From Syntrophus gentianae (GTDB taxonomy: Bacteria > Desulfobacterota > Syntrophia > Syntrophales > Syntrophaceae): a stretch of 64,000 nt of DNA. Made by a program: the position numbers and the translations under genes. Numbering within the stretch: position 1 is the stretch's first letter; every line of letters starts with the position of its first letter. Under the pieces are notes generated by a model, which worked only from the letters and a program-made list of their open reading frames with translations, had not been told where the DNA came from and ran no database searches. The stretch is from assembly GCF_900109885.1 (NCBI RefSeq), contig NZ_FOBS01000008.1, forward strand, positions 1-64,000, read 5' to 3'. This document shows positions 18,965 through 28,196 of this stretch, one piece after another.

Positions 18965-19726
18965 TCAGCCAAATCGGCCGGTGATGTAATCTTCCGTCTG
19001 TTTTTTTTCCGGATTGGTAAAGATCTTTTCCGTAGAGCTGAATTCAATCAGCTTACCGAGATAGAAGAACCCTGTCATCCCGGAAATGCGGGCCGCCTGC
19101 TGCATGTTATGGGTCACGATGATAATGGTATAATTTTCTCTGAGTTCATCGATGAGTTCCTCGATCTTTGCCGTGGAGATAGGATCCAGAGCGGAGGTCG
19201 GTTCATCCATAAGCAGAACGTCGGGTTTCATGGCCAGAGCGCGGGCAATGCAGAGCCGTTGCTGCTGACCGCCGGAAAGCGTCATGGCCGAGCGGTTCAG
19301 GATGTCCTTCACCTCTTCCCACAGAACGGACTGTTTGAGGCTCACTTCGACCAGTTGCTCGATATCGCTTCTCTTTTTCACGCCATGAAGTTTCGGCCCA
19401 TAGGTAATGTTGTCAAAGATGCTCTTAGGAAAGGGGTTCGGTTTTTGAAAAACCATGCCGATCCTGCGCCGAACCTCGACGGGATCGACATCGGCTGCGT
19501 AAATATTTTTGTCTTCAAAGATAACCTGTCCCTCGACTCTCGACCCATCGATCAGATCGTTCATCCGGTTAAGCAGTCGAAGGAGCGTGGACTTTCCGCA
19601 ACCTGAAGGACCGATAAGGGCTGTAACCCGGTTCTTTTCGAAATCCATGGTAATATCGGTCAATGCCCGAAACTGGCCATAGTAGAAATTGACGTCCATC
19701 ACCTCAATAATAGATTTATTTTTCAA
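18965..19726 (-). CDS. pstB: Phosphate ABC transporter ATP-binding protein PstB
   Basis: A 253-residue ABC ATPase with Walker [10 protein letters not shown], signature [15 protein letters not shown], Walker [13 protein letters not shown] and the switch His in [10 protein letters not shown]. It energises phosphate import through PstCA. The frame stays open far upstream (to 20533) only because it shadows pstA. The start chosen is TTG 19726, preceded by GAGGTGG, giving the usual N-terminus [19 protein letters not shown] 19699 is an alternative. It begins directly after the pstA stop. Confidence 0.95.
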   Translation of the reverse strand: MKNKSIIEVMDVNFYYGQFRALTDITMDFEKNRVTALIGPSGCGKSTLLRLLNRMNDLIDGSRVEGQVIFEDKNIYAADVDPVEVRRRIGMVFQKPNPFPKSIFDNITYGPKLHGVKKRSDIEQLVEVSLKQSVLWEEVKDILNRSAMTLSGGQQQRLCIARALAMKPDVLLMDEPTSALDPISTAKIEELIDELRENYTIIIVTHNMQQAARISGMTGFFYLGKLIEFSSTEKIFTNPEKKQTEDYITGRFG

Positions 19727-19728
19727 TA

Positions 19729-20589
19729 TTACCACCTCTTCCTTTTTCGCATCCGGCTTCGTATGACAATAGCAATCAGGTCGATTCCCAGAACAAGGGC
19801 AACCAGCACGAGGACCGTTCCAAACTGAAGAGGACGGGTTTCTTCGATCCTTGTTCCTGCCGTGGCCAGGACATAAATATGGTAGGGCAAGGCCATGACC
19901 TCGTCGAAAATCGATGAGGGAAGCTTCGCCGTAAAAAAGGCCGCTGCCGTAAACATGATCGGCGCCGTTTCTCCTGCCGCCCGCCCGATGCCCAGAATGG
20001 AGCCGGTCAGAATTCCCGGCATAGCGTTGGGCAGGACGATACTGGAAATGGTGCGCCACTTTGAAACCCCCAAGGCCAGGGAGGCTTCCCGGAAGGTCTG
20101 GGGAACGGCCTTCAGGGCTTCCTCGGACGCCCCGATGATCGTGGGAAGAATCAGGATTCCCAGCGTCAGCGCTCCGGACAGAATGCATGAGCCGATCTCG
20201 AGGAAAACGACCAAAAACCCCAGGCCGAAAAGCCCGAAGACAACGGAGGGAATGCCGGCCAGGCAGTTCACCCCCAGGCGGATGATCCGGATCATTTTCC
20301 CTTGACGGGCGTATTCCGTCAGGTATACCGCCGAGGCGATCCCGAGGGGTAGGGCGACAAGTATAGCACCCACTGTCAGGTAAAGCGTGCCTAAGATTGC
20401 CGGGAATACGCCTCCTTTGGTCATGGAATCCCGAGGCGGACTGGTCAGAAATTCCCAGTTGACGGCTTGAAACCCGTTTAAAAAAATGTAGTATAGGATG
20501 CCTCCAAGGGAAAGCACGATTGCGAGAACACAAAGCGTCGCCGCACCCAGGAAGAGATTCTGCTTAAGATAACGCCATTTCAAGTTCAT
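19729..20589 (-). CDS. pstA: Phosphate ABC transporter permease PstA
   Basis: A 286-residue inner-membrane permease with six predicted helices. The cytoplasmic EAA loop is visible as [20 protein letters not shown], and a [17 protein letters not shown] segment is typical of PstA. It forms the channel with PstC. It lies 20 bp downstream of pstC. Confidence 0.95.
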   Translation of the reverse strand: MNLKWRYLKQNLFLGAATLCVLAIVLSLGGILYYIFLNGFQAVNWEFLTSPPRDSMTKGGVFPAILGTLYLTVGAILVALPLGIASAVYLTEYARQGKMIRIIRLGVNCLAGIPSVVFGLFGLGFLVVFLEIGSCILSGALTLGILILPTIIGASEEALKAVPQTFREASLALGVSKWRTISSIVLPNAMPGILTGSILGIGRAAGETAPIMFTAAAFFTAKLPSSIFDEVMALPYHIYVLATAGTRIEETRPLQFGTVLVLVALVLGIDLIAIVIRSRMRKRKRW

Positions 20590-20609
20590 GTAGGATTTTC
20601 CATAATATT

Positions 20610-21497
20610 TTAAAGCGTTGCCGATCCCACCTGTTTGAAGCGATTCGATATGTAGTCCGCAATCAAATTGAAAAGCAATGTCAGAAAAAACAACACGATT
20701 CCCGTGGCAAAGAGGGCATGGTAGTGGCCGCTGCGGAATGGCGCCTCTCCCATTTCGGCGGCGATGCTTGCCGGCATGGGCCGTACCGGATCAAAAAGAC
20801 TTTCGGGCAGGGCCGCCGCTCCGCCTGCAACCATCAAAACGACCATGGTCTCCCCTATTGCCCGTGCCATCCCCAGAATGACGGCCGCCGAAATACCGGA
20901 CAGGGCGCTGGGAACAATCACCCGGGTAATCGTTTCATAGCGGGTCGCCCCCAAGGCGTAGGAGGCTTCCTTGAACTCCTTGCCCACGGCATAAAGGGCG
21001 TCTTCCGAAATGCTGGAAATGGTGGGAATCGCCATGATGGCCAACATCAACGAGGCATTGACGATGTTCAATCCAGTGGGAAGGTCAAAGGTTTCCTGCA
21101 GCCATGGCGCCAAAACCACCATTCCGAAAAAACCGAGTACGACGGACGGCAATCCGGCCAGCAGCTCAATGGCGGATTTCAAAATATCCCGAATGGCTAC
21201 CGGGGCAATCTCCGCAATGAAAATTGCGGAGAGTACTCCGAGAGGAACGGCAATCAACGAGGAAAGGAGCGTTACCACCAGCGAGCCGACAATCAGCGGC
21301 CAGATCCCATATTCGGGAGGATCATAGGTAGGATACCATTCCTTCCCGAAGAGGAACCCGGATACAGACACTTCTTGAAAGATGGGCACCCCTTCACGGA
21401 AAAGAAAGACCACGATCAGCCCTAGAATCAGGATGGAAACGGCGGCAATTCCGAGAAAGAAGAGTTTGATGAGTTTTTCTTTACCCTGCCTCGTCAT
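20610..21497 (-). CDS. pstC: Phosphate ABC transporter permease PstC
   Basis: A 295-residue inner-membrane permease with six predicted helices, the EAA loop EASYALGATRYETITRVIVP and the conserved GMARAIGETMVVLMVAGG. It pairs with PstA. It lies 18 bp downstream of pstS in the pstS-pstC-pstA-pstB-phoU-phoR operon. Confidence 0.95.
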   Translation of the reverse strand: MTRQGKEKLIKLFFLGIAAVSILILGLIVVFLFREGVPIFQEVSVSGFLFGKEWYPTYDPPEYGIWPLIVGSLVVTLLSSLIAVPLGVLSAIFIAEIAPVAIRDILKSAIELLAGLPSVVLGFFGMVVLAPWLQETFDLPTGLNIVNASLMLAIMAIPTISSISEDALYAVGKEFKEASYALGATRYETITRVIVPSALSGISAAVILGMARAIGETMVVLMVAGGAAALPESLFDPVRPMPASIAAEMGEAPFRSGHYHALFATGIVLFFLTLLFNLIADYISNRFKQVGSATL

Positions 21498-21515
21498 AAT
21501 ATCTTATAACCTTTC

Positions 21516-22367
21516 TTATTTCTTCCCCTTCTTTACACCCTTTTTAGCATTCGCCTGCACCGGCACAAACCCCTCCTTCTCCACCAGTTTCTGACCGGCA
21601 GGACTCAGGACGAAATTTATGAAGCCGGCAACCTCCCCAGTTGGCTGACCGTTTGTATACATGTAAAGGGGCCGCGCGATGGGATAGGTCTTTGCCAGAA
21701 CAGTCTGTGCAGAGGCTTGAATACCGTTGACCGTCAGACCTTTAACGGAACGATTCAAGTAACCCAATCCGATGTACCCGATGGCGTAACGGTTCTTGGA
21801 AACCGTCTGGACTACGGCCCCGCTGGATGCCTGAAGCTGGGCTTTCGGAGTGACCTTAGCTCCGTTGAGAACAAGATGTCCCCACGACTCGTATGTTCCC
21901 GAACTGCTGTCGCGGGATACCACCACGATGGGGATATTTTCGCCGCCGACCTCTTTCCAGTTCGTGATCTTCCCCTGATAAATCTGGCTCAACTGATCCA
22001 GAGTCAAGCCGTTGACCTTGTTCCGGGGATTCACGATGGGAACGATGGCGTCGACGGCCACCACATGTTCCTTAACCGATACACCTTTTTCTTTGGCACT
22101 GGCGGCTTCCTTGTCCTTGATCTCCCGGGATGAATTAGCGATGTCCGTGGACCGGTCGATCAACGCCTTGATGCCTTCACCGGACCCGCCGCCGGAAAGG
22201 GAAATATTCACTCCCGGATGACTCTTCATATACGCTTCCAGGGCGACCTGTGCAATCGGCAGAACGGTTGTCGACCCTTTGATCACAACGGTCGTCGCGG
22301 CGGCAGCCGGCAGGCTCCATACCAGGAACATCAGGCAACTTAAAACCCACATACTAACCTTTTTCAC
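21516..22367 (-). CDS. pstS: Periplasmic phosphate-binding protein PstS
   Basis: A 283-residue phosphate-binding protein. The signal peptide ends near residue 23. Ligand loops are KGSTTVLP, SGGGSGEGI and SRDSSSGTYESW, which cradle phosphate in the family. The start is GTG 22367 with GGAGGG 9 bases upstream. The C-terminus is unusually lysine-rich (AKKGVKKGKK). It is the first gene of the pst operon, behind a Pho box. Confidence 0.95.
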   Translation of the reverse strand: MKKVSMWVLSCLMFLVWSLPAAAATTVVIKGSTTVLPIAQVALEAYMKSHPGVNISLSGGGSGEGIKALIDRSTDIANSSREIKDKEAASAKEKGVSVKEHVVAVDAIVPIVNPRNKVNGLTLDQLSQIYQGKITNWKEVGGENIPIVVVSRDSSSGTYESWGHLVLNGAKVTPKAQLQASSGAVVQTVSKNRYAIGYIGLGYLNRSVKGLTVNGIQASAQTVLAKTYPIARPLYMYTNGQPTGEVAGFINFVLSPAGQKLVEKEGFVPVQANAKKGVKKGKK

Positions 22368-22447
22368 TTTTTAAAACCCTCCTTAGAATGCATTGTTTTT
22401 TCATCTCATAAAACCGAATTATTTCCGGTAAAGATGATTTGAGTCGA

Positions 22448-22491
22448 CTCTTACAGTAAAATTGTTGCAGTTTGATGACAGTGTGATGAAA
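22448..22491 (-). promoter_or_regulatory. Pho box and promoter of pstS
   Basis: Minus-strand hexamers TTTCAT (22491), TGTCAT (22480) and TGCAAC (22469) start exactly 11 bp apart. Ten bases further on is TAAGAG (22453-22448), a weak -10. The arrangement matches the PhoB operator of E. coli, and its place before pstS calibrates the other boxes in this window. Confidence 0.85.
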
Positions 22492-22528
22492 TAATTGAAA
22501 CGTTCCAACCAAGCAGAAAGGTTACACG

Positions 22529-22557
22529 TTGACATGATAACTCCTTTTTCCTATATT
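22529..22557 (+). promoter_or_regulatory. Sigma-70 promoter of the DUF445 gene
   Basis: TTGACA (22529-22534), 17 bases, then TATATT (22552-22557): a near-consensus vegetative promoter 27 bp before the start codon. It diverges from the pstS promoter. Confidence 0.7.
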
Positions 22558-22583
22558 TCCAATCAACAAAAAGGGATAGACTG

Positions 22584-23849
22584 ATGAAAGCTTTCAAGAC
22601 CAGTCGAGAGTTCGACGAAGCGGCAAGGAAGACGTCCTTAAGAAAGATGAAAGTCCTGTCCACGCTTCTGCTTGTGGGCATGACTATTTTATACGGACTT
22701 TCCAGAAGTCTTGAAAAACATTATCCCTTCTTCGGACTGCTGCGCGCCTTCTCGGAAGCATCGATGATTGGCGCCCTGGCGGATTGGTTTGCCGTCGTAG
22801 CACTTTTCAAGCACCCCCTTAATCTTCCCATCCCCCATACGGCGATCATCAAACGCAACAAGGACAAATTAGGGGATAACTTGGCCAATTTTATTCAGCA
22901 TAATTTCCTCGCCCGCGAGGAACTTGAAAATAGCCTGAAGGATATCGATGTGATGGCCTGGATCGGAAAGGTTCTTTTCGATCCCGATACCTCGGGAAAG
23001 ATCGCTGAGAACCTTGCCCACCACCTTCTCTATTTTATGGAGAAATTCGATGATGAAGAACTAAGAAAGTATACCACGGATCTTCTGCTGAAGAATTTGC
23101 ACCAGGTCAATCTTCTTCCCATCGTGGGAGAGATTCTATCCCTGATCACTCGAGAGGAAAGGCATCAGCTTCTCCTGGATGAGGCGCTTATTATTCTCAC
23201 GAAGGCCATTGAGAATAATAAAGATGCCATCCGCGAGACGTCACGAGGCGAGTATCCACGCTGGTTCCCCCATTTCCTGGACGACCTGATCTTCAACAAC
23301 ATGCTGGCCAGGTTTCAAAAAATTCTCGCCGACATCCATGACGACGCTGAACATGATCTGCGGAAGAAATTTGATGACGTCACAGAGGATTTTATCCAAA
23401 CGCTGAAACATTCCAACGCTTTTGCTGAAGAAGTTGATTCCATGAGGAAGGAAGTCCTTTCCAACCCCCTCATACAAAAATATTTTGAAGATCTTTGGTC
23501 CCGCATCAAGAACCGGATCATGGATAACCTCAAAGGAAAGGATCCGAAAGTACGGGACCGTATTCAAGCAGCCGTCCTTTCCCTCGGCAAAAACCTGCTT
23601 AGTGATTCTTCTCTTCGGGAAAAGTTGAATCTCGCCATCAAAGCTTCTCTGATTCATTACTTGGAAGATTATGTCGATGCAGTTAAAATCTTTATTTCCG
23701 ACACGGTAAAAGGGTGGGATGCCGAGAGAACCAGCAGGATTATTGAGCTTTATATCGGCAGCGACCTGCAATGGATACGCATCAACGGCACGCTTATCGG
23801 CGGCCTGGCAGGCCTCTTCATATACATCCTTTCGTCATTTTTTGAATGA
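22584..23849 (+). CDS. DUF445 (YjiN-like) membrane protein
   Basis: A 421-residue protein with a membrane helix near residues 25-45, the conserved ALADWFAVVALFKHPL signature of DUF445 next to it, a long charged helical body (residues 80-390) and a final hydrophobic helix. Family members are envelope-associated; their function is unsettled. The gene diverges from the pst operon and has its own consensus promoter rather than a Pho box. Confidence 0.85.
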   Translation: MKAFKTSREFDEAARKTSLRKMKVLSTLLLVGMTILYGLSRSLEKHYPFFGLLRAFSEASMIGALADWFAVVALFKHPLNLPIPHTAIIKRNKDKLGDNLANFIQHNFLAREELENSLKDIDVMAWIGKVLFDPDTSGKIAENLAHHLLYFMEKFDDEELRKYTTDLLLKNLHQVNLLPIVGEILSLITREERHQLLLDEALIILTKAIENNKDAIRETSRGEYPRWFPHFLDDLIFNNMLARFQKILADIHDDAEHDLRKKFDDVTEDFIQTLKHSNAFAEEVDSMRKEVLSNPLIQKYFEDLWSRIKNRIMDNLKGKDPKVRDRIQAAVLSLGKNLLSDSSLREKLNLAIKASLIHYLEDYVDAVKIFISDTVKGWDAERTSRIIELYIGSDLQWIRINGTLIGGLAGLFIYILSSFFE

Positions 23850-23916
23850 TCAGGGAATGTACGAGACGTACAAAAGGTCGATTGGAAGCTTGCCGTTACT
23901 GTACCAGAAACCGAGT

Positions 23917-25110
23917 TCATGAATCTTTCAACAGATAGGCCCTGTCAGTCAGTTCCCAGGGCAGTCCGATATCCATTCTGCCGACATGGCCGTAGGCGGC
24001 AAGTTTTCGATAGAAACCGCCCTTGACAATGGATGGCATCCAACGCAGATTGAAATCCCGAATAATGGCGGCCGGACGAAAATCAAAATAGGCCTTTACT
24101 CTTTCCGTAATCTGGCTGTCGGGAATAATTCCTGTTCGGAAGGTCTCGACGTGGATGCTTACCGGCCTCGAAAATCCTATAGAGTAGCTGAGCTGTACCT
24201 CGCATTCCTCTGCAAGTCCCGCGGCAATGACATTCTTCGCTGCATAGCGTGCGGCATAAGCTCCGACCCGGTCGATCCGGGAAGGGTCTTTTCCGCTCAG
24301 CGCCGCGCCGCTTTGCCGGGCATATTCACCGTAGGTATCCACTCCGTTTTTTCTTCCCGTCAAACCTGAATGGATGGAGGGACCGCCGGTTATGAATGGA
24401 CCGTCCGGATTCACGAAAATCTGTGTTCTTGCATCGGGTTGAATTGGTTCATCGCTGAAAGCAGGTTTCAGGACAAATTCCCCGATATCATCGGCAAATT
24501 GCTTTGGATTCGGCGCGCCCGATGAAGTCTGGCTGCCGATAACGGTAATGCTGAAAATCCTGAAAGGCAGACGATTGACATATTCGACGCCTACCTGTAT
24601 TTTGCCGTCCGGTTCCAGATAGGGCAGTACTTTTTGAATCCGCACGGAAGTAAGCTTTCGGGAAAGCTTATGAGCCAACCATACAGGCAACGGCATAAAA
24701 GCTGCGGTCTGGTTGCAGGCAAAGCCGAAGAGCGTCACCTGGTTTTTCGCCGTTACCTGGTCAATTTCCTCATCGGTCATCGTTCGTTCATCGCGATAGC
24801 CGAATTCTTCCATGGGAAGACTGTTCAGGCTTGTGAGGATACTGCAGGACAGTGGATTAAAAGCTTCGCCTGTATACCCCACCTGTCCTATCATTTGCCT
24901 GGCCACCTTGGGAAGATCCACCATAGCATGGGATCGGAAACGCGCTGCGATAAAAAGAATGGCCGTGGATACGGCACATTCGGCAATAACCGTCGAATAG
25001 GGATCACGCCGGAGAAACTCGTCTACGACGGCATCGCTGATCAGATCGCAGAGTTTATCGGGATGTCCTTCCGTTACGGATTCCGACGTAAAGATGAAAT
25101 CTTTTTTCAT
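23917..25110 (-). CDS. Divergent S-adenosylmethionine synthase (MetK-like)
   Basis: A 397-residue MetK homologue. The N-terminus FTSESVTEGHPDKLCDLISDAV keeps the catalytic GHPDK (residues 15-19), and GLTGRKNGVDTYG and SGKDPSRIDR match later active-site motifs. The usual GAGDQG loop that contacts ATP and the flexible gate is replaced by TAKNQV at residues 120-125. Standard MetK makes AdoMet from methionine and ATP, releasing phosphate and pyrophosphate. It overlaps the ATPase stop codon by 4 bp, so translation is probably coupled. It may be a second, specialised copy; whether another metK exists lies outside this window. Confidence 0.85.
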   Translation of the reverse strand: MKKDFIFTSESVTEGHPDKLCDLISDAVVDEFLRRDPYSTVIAECAVSTAILFIAARFRSHAMVDLPKVARQMIGQVGYTGEAFNPLSCSILTSLNSLPMEEFGYRDERTMTDEEIDQVTAKNQVTLFGFACNQTAAFMPLPVWLAHKLSRKLTSVRIQKVLPYLEPDGKIQVGVEYVNRLPFRIFSITVIGSQTSSGAPNPKQFADDIGEFVLKPAFSDEPIQPDARTQIFVNPDGPFITGGPSIHSGLTGRKNGVDTYGEYARQSGAALSGKDPSRIDRVGAYAARYAAKNVIAAGLAEECEVQLSYSIGFSRPVSIHVETFRTGIIPDSQITERVKAYFDFRPAAIIRDFNLRWMPSIVKGGFYRKLAAYGHVGRMDIGLPWELTDRAYLLKDS

Positions 25111-28100
25111 TGGGCGCTCCCTGTTTTCGTCGTTTCGTTTACAAGAAGAGGAAGAACAGACCCTCCTGCTATGACTGCCGCGTCGATGAGACTTATTGGC
25201 GTCAATCCAAGCAACCCCCTCAATCCTGGTATAAAGAAGGTCGCCGCCTGGAGGGTCATGCTCCCCAGCAATGTGAACCGGAGGAAAGAATTGGGCGGCA
25301 GTTTCGTCTTGCTGAACAGGCTGTGATGTTCCGAACGGCAGCTCAGAGCATGGAGAAGCTGACCCATAGACAGGGTGCAGAAGGCCAGTGTTCCCGCTTG
25401 TGGTCCCATCCCGTATCTCCAGAGTCCATATCCATAAGCACCGAGCGTTCCCGCAGTCAGACTGGCCCCCTCGAAGGCAATCCGCTTCATGTCTGCAGCC
25501 TTCATGATCGGATCCTCGGTATTTCGAGGAGGTTTCCTGAGAACATCCGGTTCCGGGGGCTCCAGGGCCAAGGCGAGGCCCGGGAAAATGTCCGTGATAA
25601 GATTGATCCATAACAACTGCATGGAATTGATGGGCTGCCCCATCCCGGCCGCGATCGCCACAGACAGGATCATGATTTCGCTGAAGTTTGAAGAAGTCAG
25701 ATAGTGGATGGCTTTTCGCGTATTGTTGTAAATGGTTCGTCCCTGACTGATTGCCACAATCATGGTTTCCAGATTGTCATCCTCAAGAACGACATCGGCT
25801 ACCTCGCGGGCCACATCGGTCCCGGTCTTCCCCATGGCGATGCCGACATCTGCCGCTTTGAGGGCCGGTCCGTCATTGATGCCGTCGCCGGTCATGGCCA
25901 CAACCCGGCCAGCCTTCTGGAGCGCTTGAACGATCTGCAGTTTATGAGCAGGGCTGACACGGGAAAAAACATGAACCTTTTCGCAGAGGGCGGTCATCAC
26001 TTCCGGGGATATCCCTGAAAACTGTGTTGAATCCAGGATTTCAAGGTGCTCTGTCTTGCTGAGGCTCAGCTCTCTCCCCACGGCGTATGCCGTTGGGCTC
26101 TGATCGCCGGTGATCATGACCGTGTCTATGCCGGAGCCTTGGAACTGATCGATGATGTCTTTCATTCCCGGTCGGACCGGATCAGCCATGCCTACAAGTC
26201 CGAGCCAGACGAGGTTTTCCCTGAAATCCAGCGTGTGTCCGAAAGAAGAGGCGTTACCCTCCAAAATGCAAAAAGCAACACCGAGAACGCGCAGGGCCTC
26301 GCCGGCTAACCGTTCGTTTTCCATTTCCAGATCAAGGCGATCATCATCAGTCATCTGCAGCAGGGTCCCGTCGATCATGCGCCAGTTGCACAGGGAGATC
26401 ACTTCGTCGGGGCTGCCTTTCAGTGTAATCAGTCGCCCATTGCCGCCATCCCCGTGGTCGCCGCCGTTTCCATTGCGCGAGTGAACGGTATACATGTAAT
26501 TGCGGTCTTCCGAACGATGGCTGATCATTTCGCGGGGGTAAGACTGCCTCAAGTGCGCCACGTCAATCCCTGCTCCCAGAGCGGTGATAATCAGCGCGTT
26601 TTCCGTTGAAGAGCCGCTGAGAATATAATTTCCTTTTTCTCCGCCCAGTTCGCTCTCATTGCATAGCACTGATACATGGATAAGGGTCAGAAGCTCCCGA
26701 TTTGCATAGGGGGCAACCTCACTGTTACCGGATCCATGAAATTTTCCTTCCGATACGACCAGGCGATTTTCACCCGCCACAATAACCTTCACAGACATAC
26801 TGTTGAGAGTCAGCGTACCGGTCTTATCGAGACAGATCGTTCGAACGGACCCCAGGGTTTCCACAGCTTCAAGGTGTCGAATGAGCACATTGAGCTTTCT
26901 CATTCTACGAATCCCTAAGGTCAGGGTCGTCGTCGATACGGTTGGAAGACCTTCCGGCACAGCCGCCACGGCCAGGGAAATCGATAAGCTGAGCATCTGC
27001 AGGAATCCATAGCCCCGGAGGATGCCGATACCGAACACGCCAATGCAGACGGCGCTGCTAATCCCGACAAGCTGCCGTCCCAGTTGATCCAACTGCCGTG
27101 CCATGGGCGTTTCCGGTGCGGTCGCCTCTCCGGCCATTGTCTGAATTTTTCCAATTTCCGTGAACTTTCCAGTGGAAATGACGACGGCAAGCCCCTGTCC
27201 TCCAGTCACCAGTGTTCCCATATAGACCATATTGTTCCTGTCCCCCAACGGGACGTCCCGGACCAGGATGGGTTCGACATTTTTTACCACCGGCATGCTT
27301 TCGCCCGTAAGGGTCGATTCGTCAATGCTTAAACGTTTCGCACTGATCAGCCTTGCATCTGCCGCGACATAATGACCGGGTCTCAAGGCGAGGAGATCGC
27401 CGGGAACGACCTCGTCGGCACCCACTCTACAGACAATGCCCTCCCGGATGACTTCCGCCGTAGCCCGAACAAGTCGCTTGAGAGAATGGATCGTTTTCTC
27501 CGACGAGCTCTCCGTTGCATAGCCGATCGTCGCGTTAATGCCGACCACGGCGGCAATCGTTGCGGCATGGACAACTTCCGCAGTCAAAATGGCAATTCCC
27601 GCAGCAACGCCAAGCATCACCACAGGCAGCGATTTAAACTGTTCGATAAAGATATCGAATCCGGATCGAGGTACGGATTCAGGCAGCATATTCGGCCCAT
27701 ACTTCGCAAAGTTTTTTTTCGCGGACTCATGCGACAGGCCGGAAAATCCGGAAGTCCCAAATTCCAGGAGCACCTCTTCAGGGCTCATTCTGTGCCAGTC
27801 TATGGATTTCTGTTCGTCGGCATGGATAATCAGCGCTCTCGCCTTTTTTTTGCTCGCAAGTCCGGCAGCGCCATTTTTACTTCTCTCGTGAAGACGGCGG
27901 GGTGGATTAACGTGGTTCTTTTTCCAATCGTCCGTTTCGATTGGATTCGTTTTTCCATATTCCAAGACAAGAACGGAAATCAGGGTAGAGATGCTTGAAG
28001 GCGTATGATTCCGGTCATCGAAATGGACAAGAATCGTACCGGTAAGACTGCTGATTGAAACACAGGTTATACCGTCTCCTGTGGAGAAATGCGCGGCAAG

Positions 28101-28196
28101 ATAATTTTTGAGGGGCTTTGATCGATAAAGCCCCTCAACTTCATATCTGGCCCTGCCTTTGACACATATATGAACCGGATGAACGGCCTGTCGCAA
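25107..28196 (-). CDS. P2A-type cation-transporting ATPase with N-terminal HMA_2-like domain
   Basis: A 1029-residue P-type ATPase. Residues about 7-80 resemble the two small HMA_2 proteins nearby and have no CXXC metal motif. The pump has LTGES (actuator), CLDKTGTLT (phosphorylated Asp), and MTGDGINDGPALK. Transmembrane site motifs are those of calcium or manganese pumps: AVPEGLP in M4, SSNFSEI in M5 and NLITDIFPG in M6. The CPC or SPC motif of heavy-metal pumps is absent. The start is TTG 28196, directly after the previous stop, with AAAGG 8 bases upstream inside that gene. The long N-terminal extension recalls mycobacterial CtpH/CtpI. Direction and substrate are not known. Confidence 0.88.
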   Translation of the reverse strand: MRQAVHPVHICVKGRARYEVEGLYRSKPLKNYLAAHFSTGDGITCVSISSLTGTILVHFDDRNHTPSSISTLISVLVLEYGKTNPIETDDWKKNHVNPPRRLHERSKNGAAGLASKKKARALIIHADEQKSIDWHRMSPEEVLLEFGTSGFSGLSHESAKKNFAKYGPNMLPESVPRSGFDIFIEQFKSLPVVMLGVAAGIAILTAEVVHAATIAAVVGINATIGYATESSSEKTIHSLKRLVRATAEVIREGIVCRVGADEVVPGDLLALRPGHYVAADARLISAKRLSIDESTLTGESMPVVKNVEPILVRDVPLGDRNNMVYMGTLVTGGQGLAVVISTGKFTEIGKIQTMAGEATAPETPMARQLDQLGRQLVGISSAVCIGVFGIGILRGYGFLQMLSLSISLAVAAVPEGLPTVSTTTLTLGIRRMRKLNVLIRHLEAVETLGSVRTICLDKTGTLTLNSMSVKVIVAGENRLVVSEGKFHGSGNSEVAPYANRELLTLIHVSVLCNESELGGEKGNYILSGSSTENALIITALGAGIDVAHLRQSYPREMISHRSEDRNYMYTVHSRNGNGGDHGDGGNGRLITLKGSPDEVISLCNWRMIDGTLLQMTDDDRLDLEMENERLAGEALRVLGVAFCILEGNASSFGHTLDFRENLVWLGLVGMADPVRPGMKDIIDQFQGSGIDTVMITGDQSPTAYAVGRELSLSKTEHLEILDSTQFSGISPEVMTALCEKVHVFSRVSPAHKLQIVQALQKAGRVVAMTGDGINDGPALKAADVGIAMGKTGTDVAREVADVVLEDDNLETMIVAISQGRTIYNNTRKAIHYLTSSNFSEIMILSVAIAAGMGQPINSMQLLWINLITDIFPGLALALEPPEPDVLRKPPRNTEDPIMKAADMKRIAFEGASLTAGTLGAYGYGLWRYGMGPQAGTLAFCTLSMGQLLHALSCRSEHHSLFSKTKLPPNSFLRFTLLGSMTLQAATFFIPGLRGLLGLTPISLIDAAVIAGGSVLPLLVNETTKTGSAQ
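28108..28138 (-). other. Perfect 12-bp hairpin early in the ATPase coding sequence
   Basis: TTGAGGGGCTTT pairs with AAAGCCCCTCAA around a 7-base loop, covering codons about 20-30 of the ATPase. It is followed by A-rich sequence on the coding strand, so it does not look like a terminator. It could slow ribosomes or lower pump translation relative to the preceding gene. Confidence 0.5.

Noticed and set aside
18965-20533. A 522-residue PstB with a long N-terminal extension or a pstA-pstB fusion
   Set aside because: The extension is the pstA region read in another frame and has no domain; a TTG with GAGGTGG at 19726 gives a normal-length PstB.
28108-28138. Terminator between the repeat protein and the ATPase
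   Set aside because: The hairpin lies inside the ATPase coding region and is followed by A-rich rather than T-rich sequence on the coding strand.
25107-28196. ATPase as the P1B pump of ferrosome (fez) gene clusters
   Set aside because: The metal-site motif is AVPEGLP with NLITD in M6, as in P2A calcium-type pumps; the CPC or SPC type motif of P1B pumps is absent, so only a loose analogy to metal-storage systems remains.
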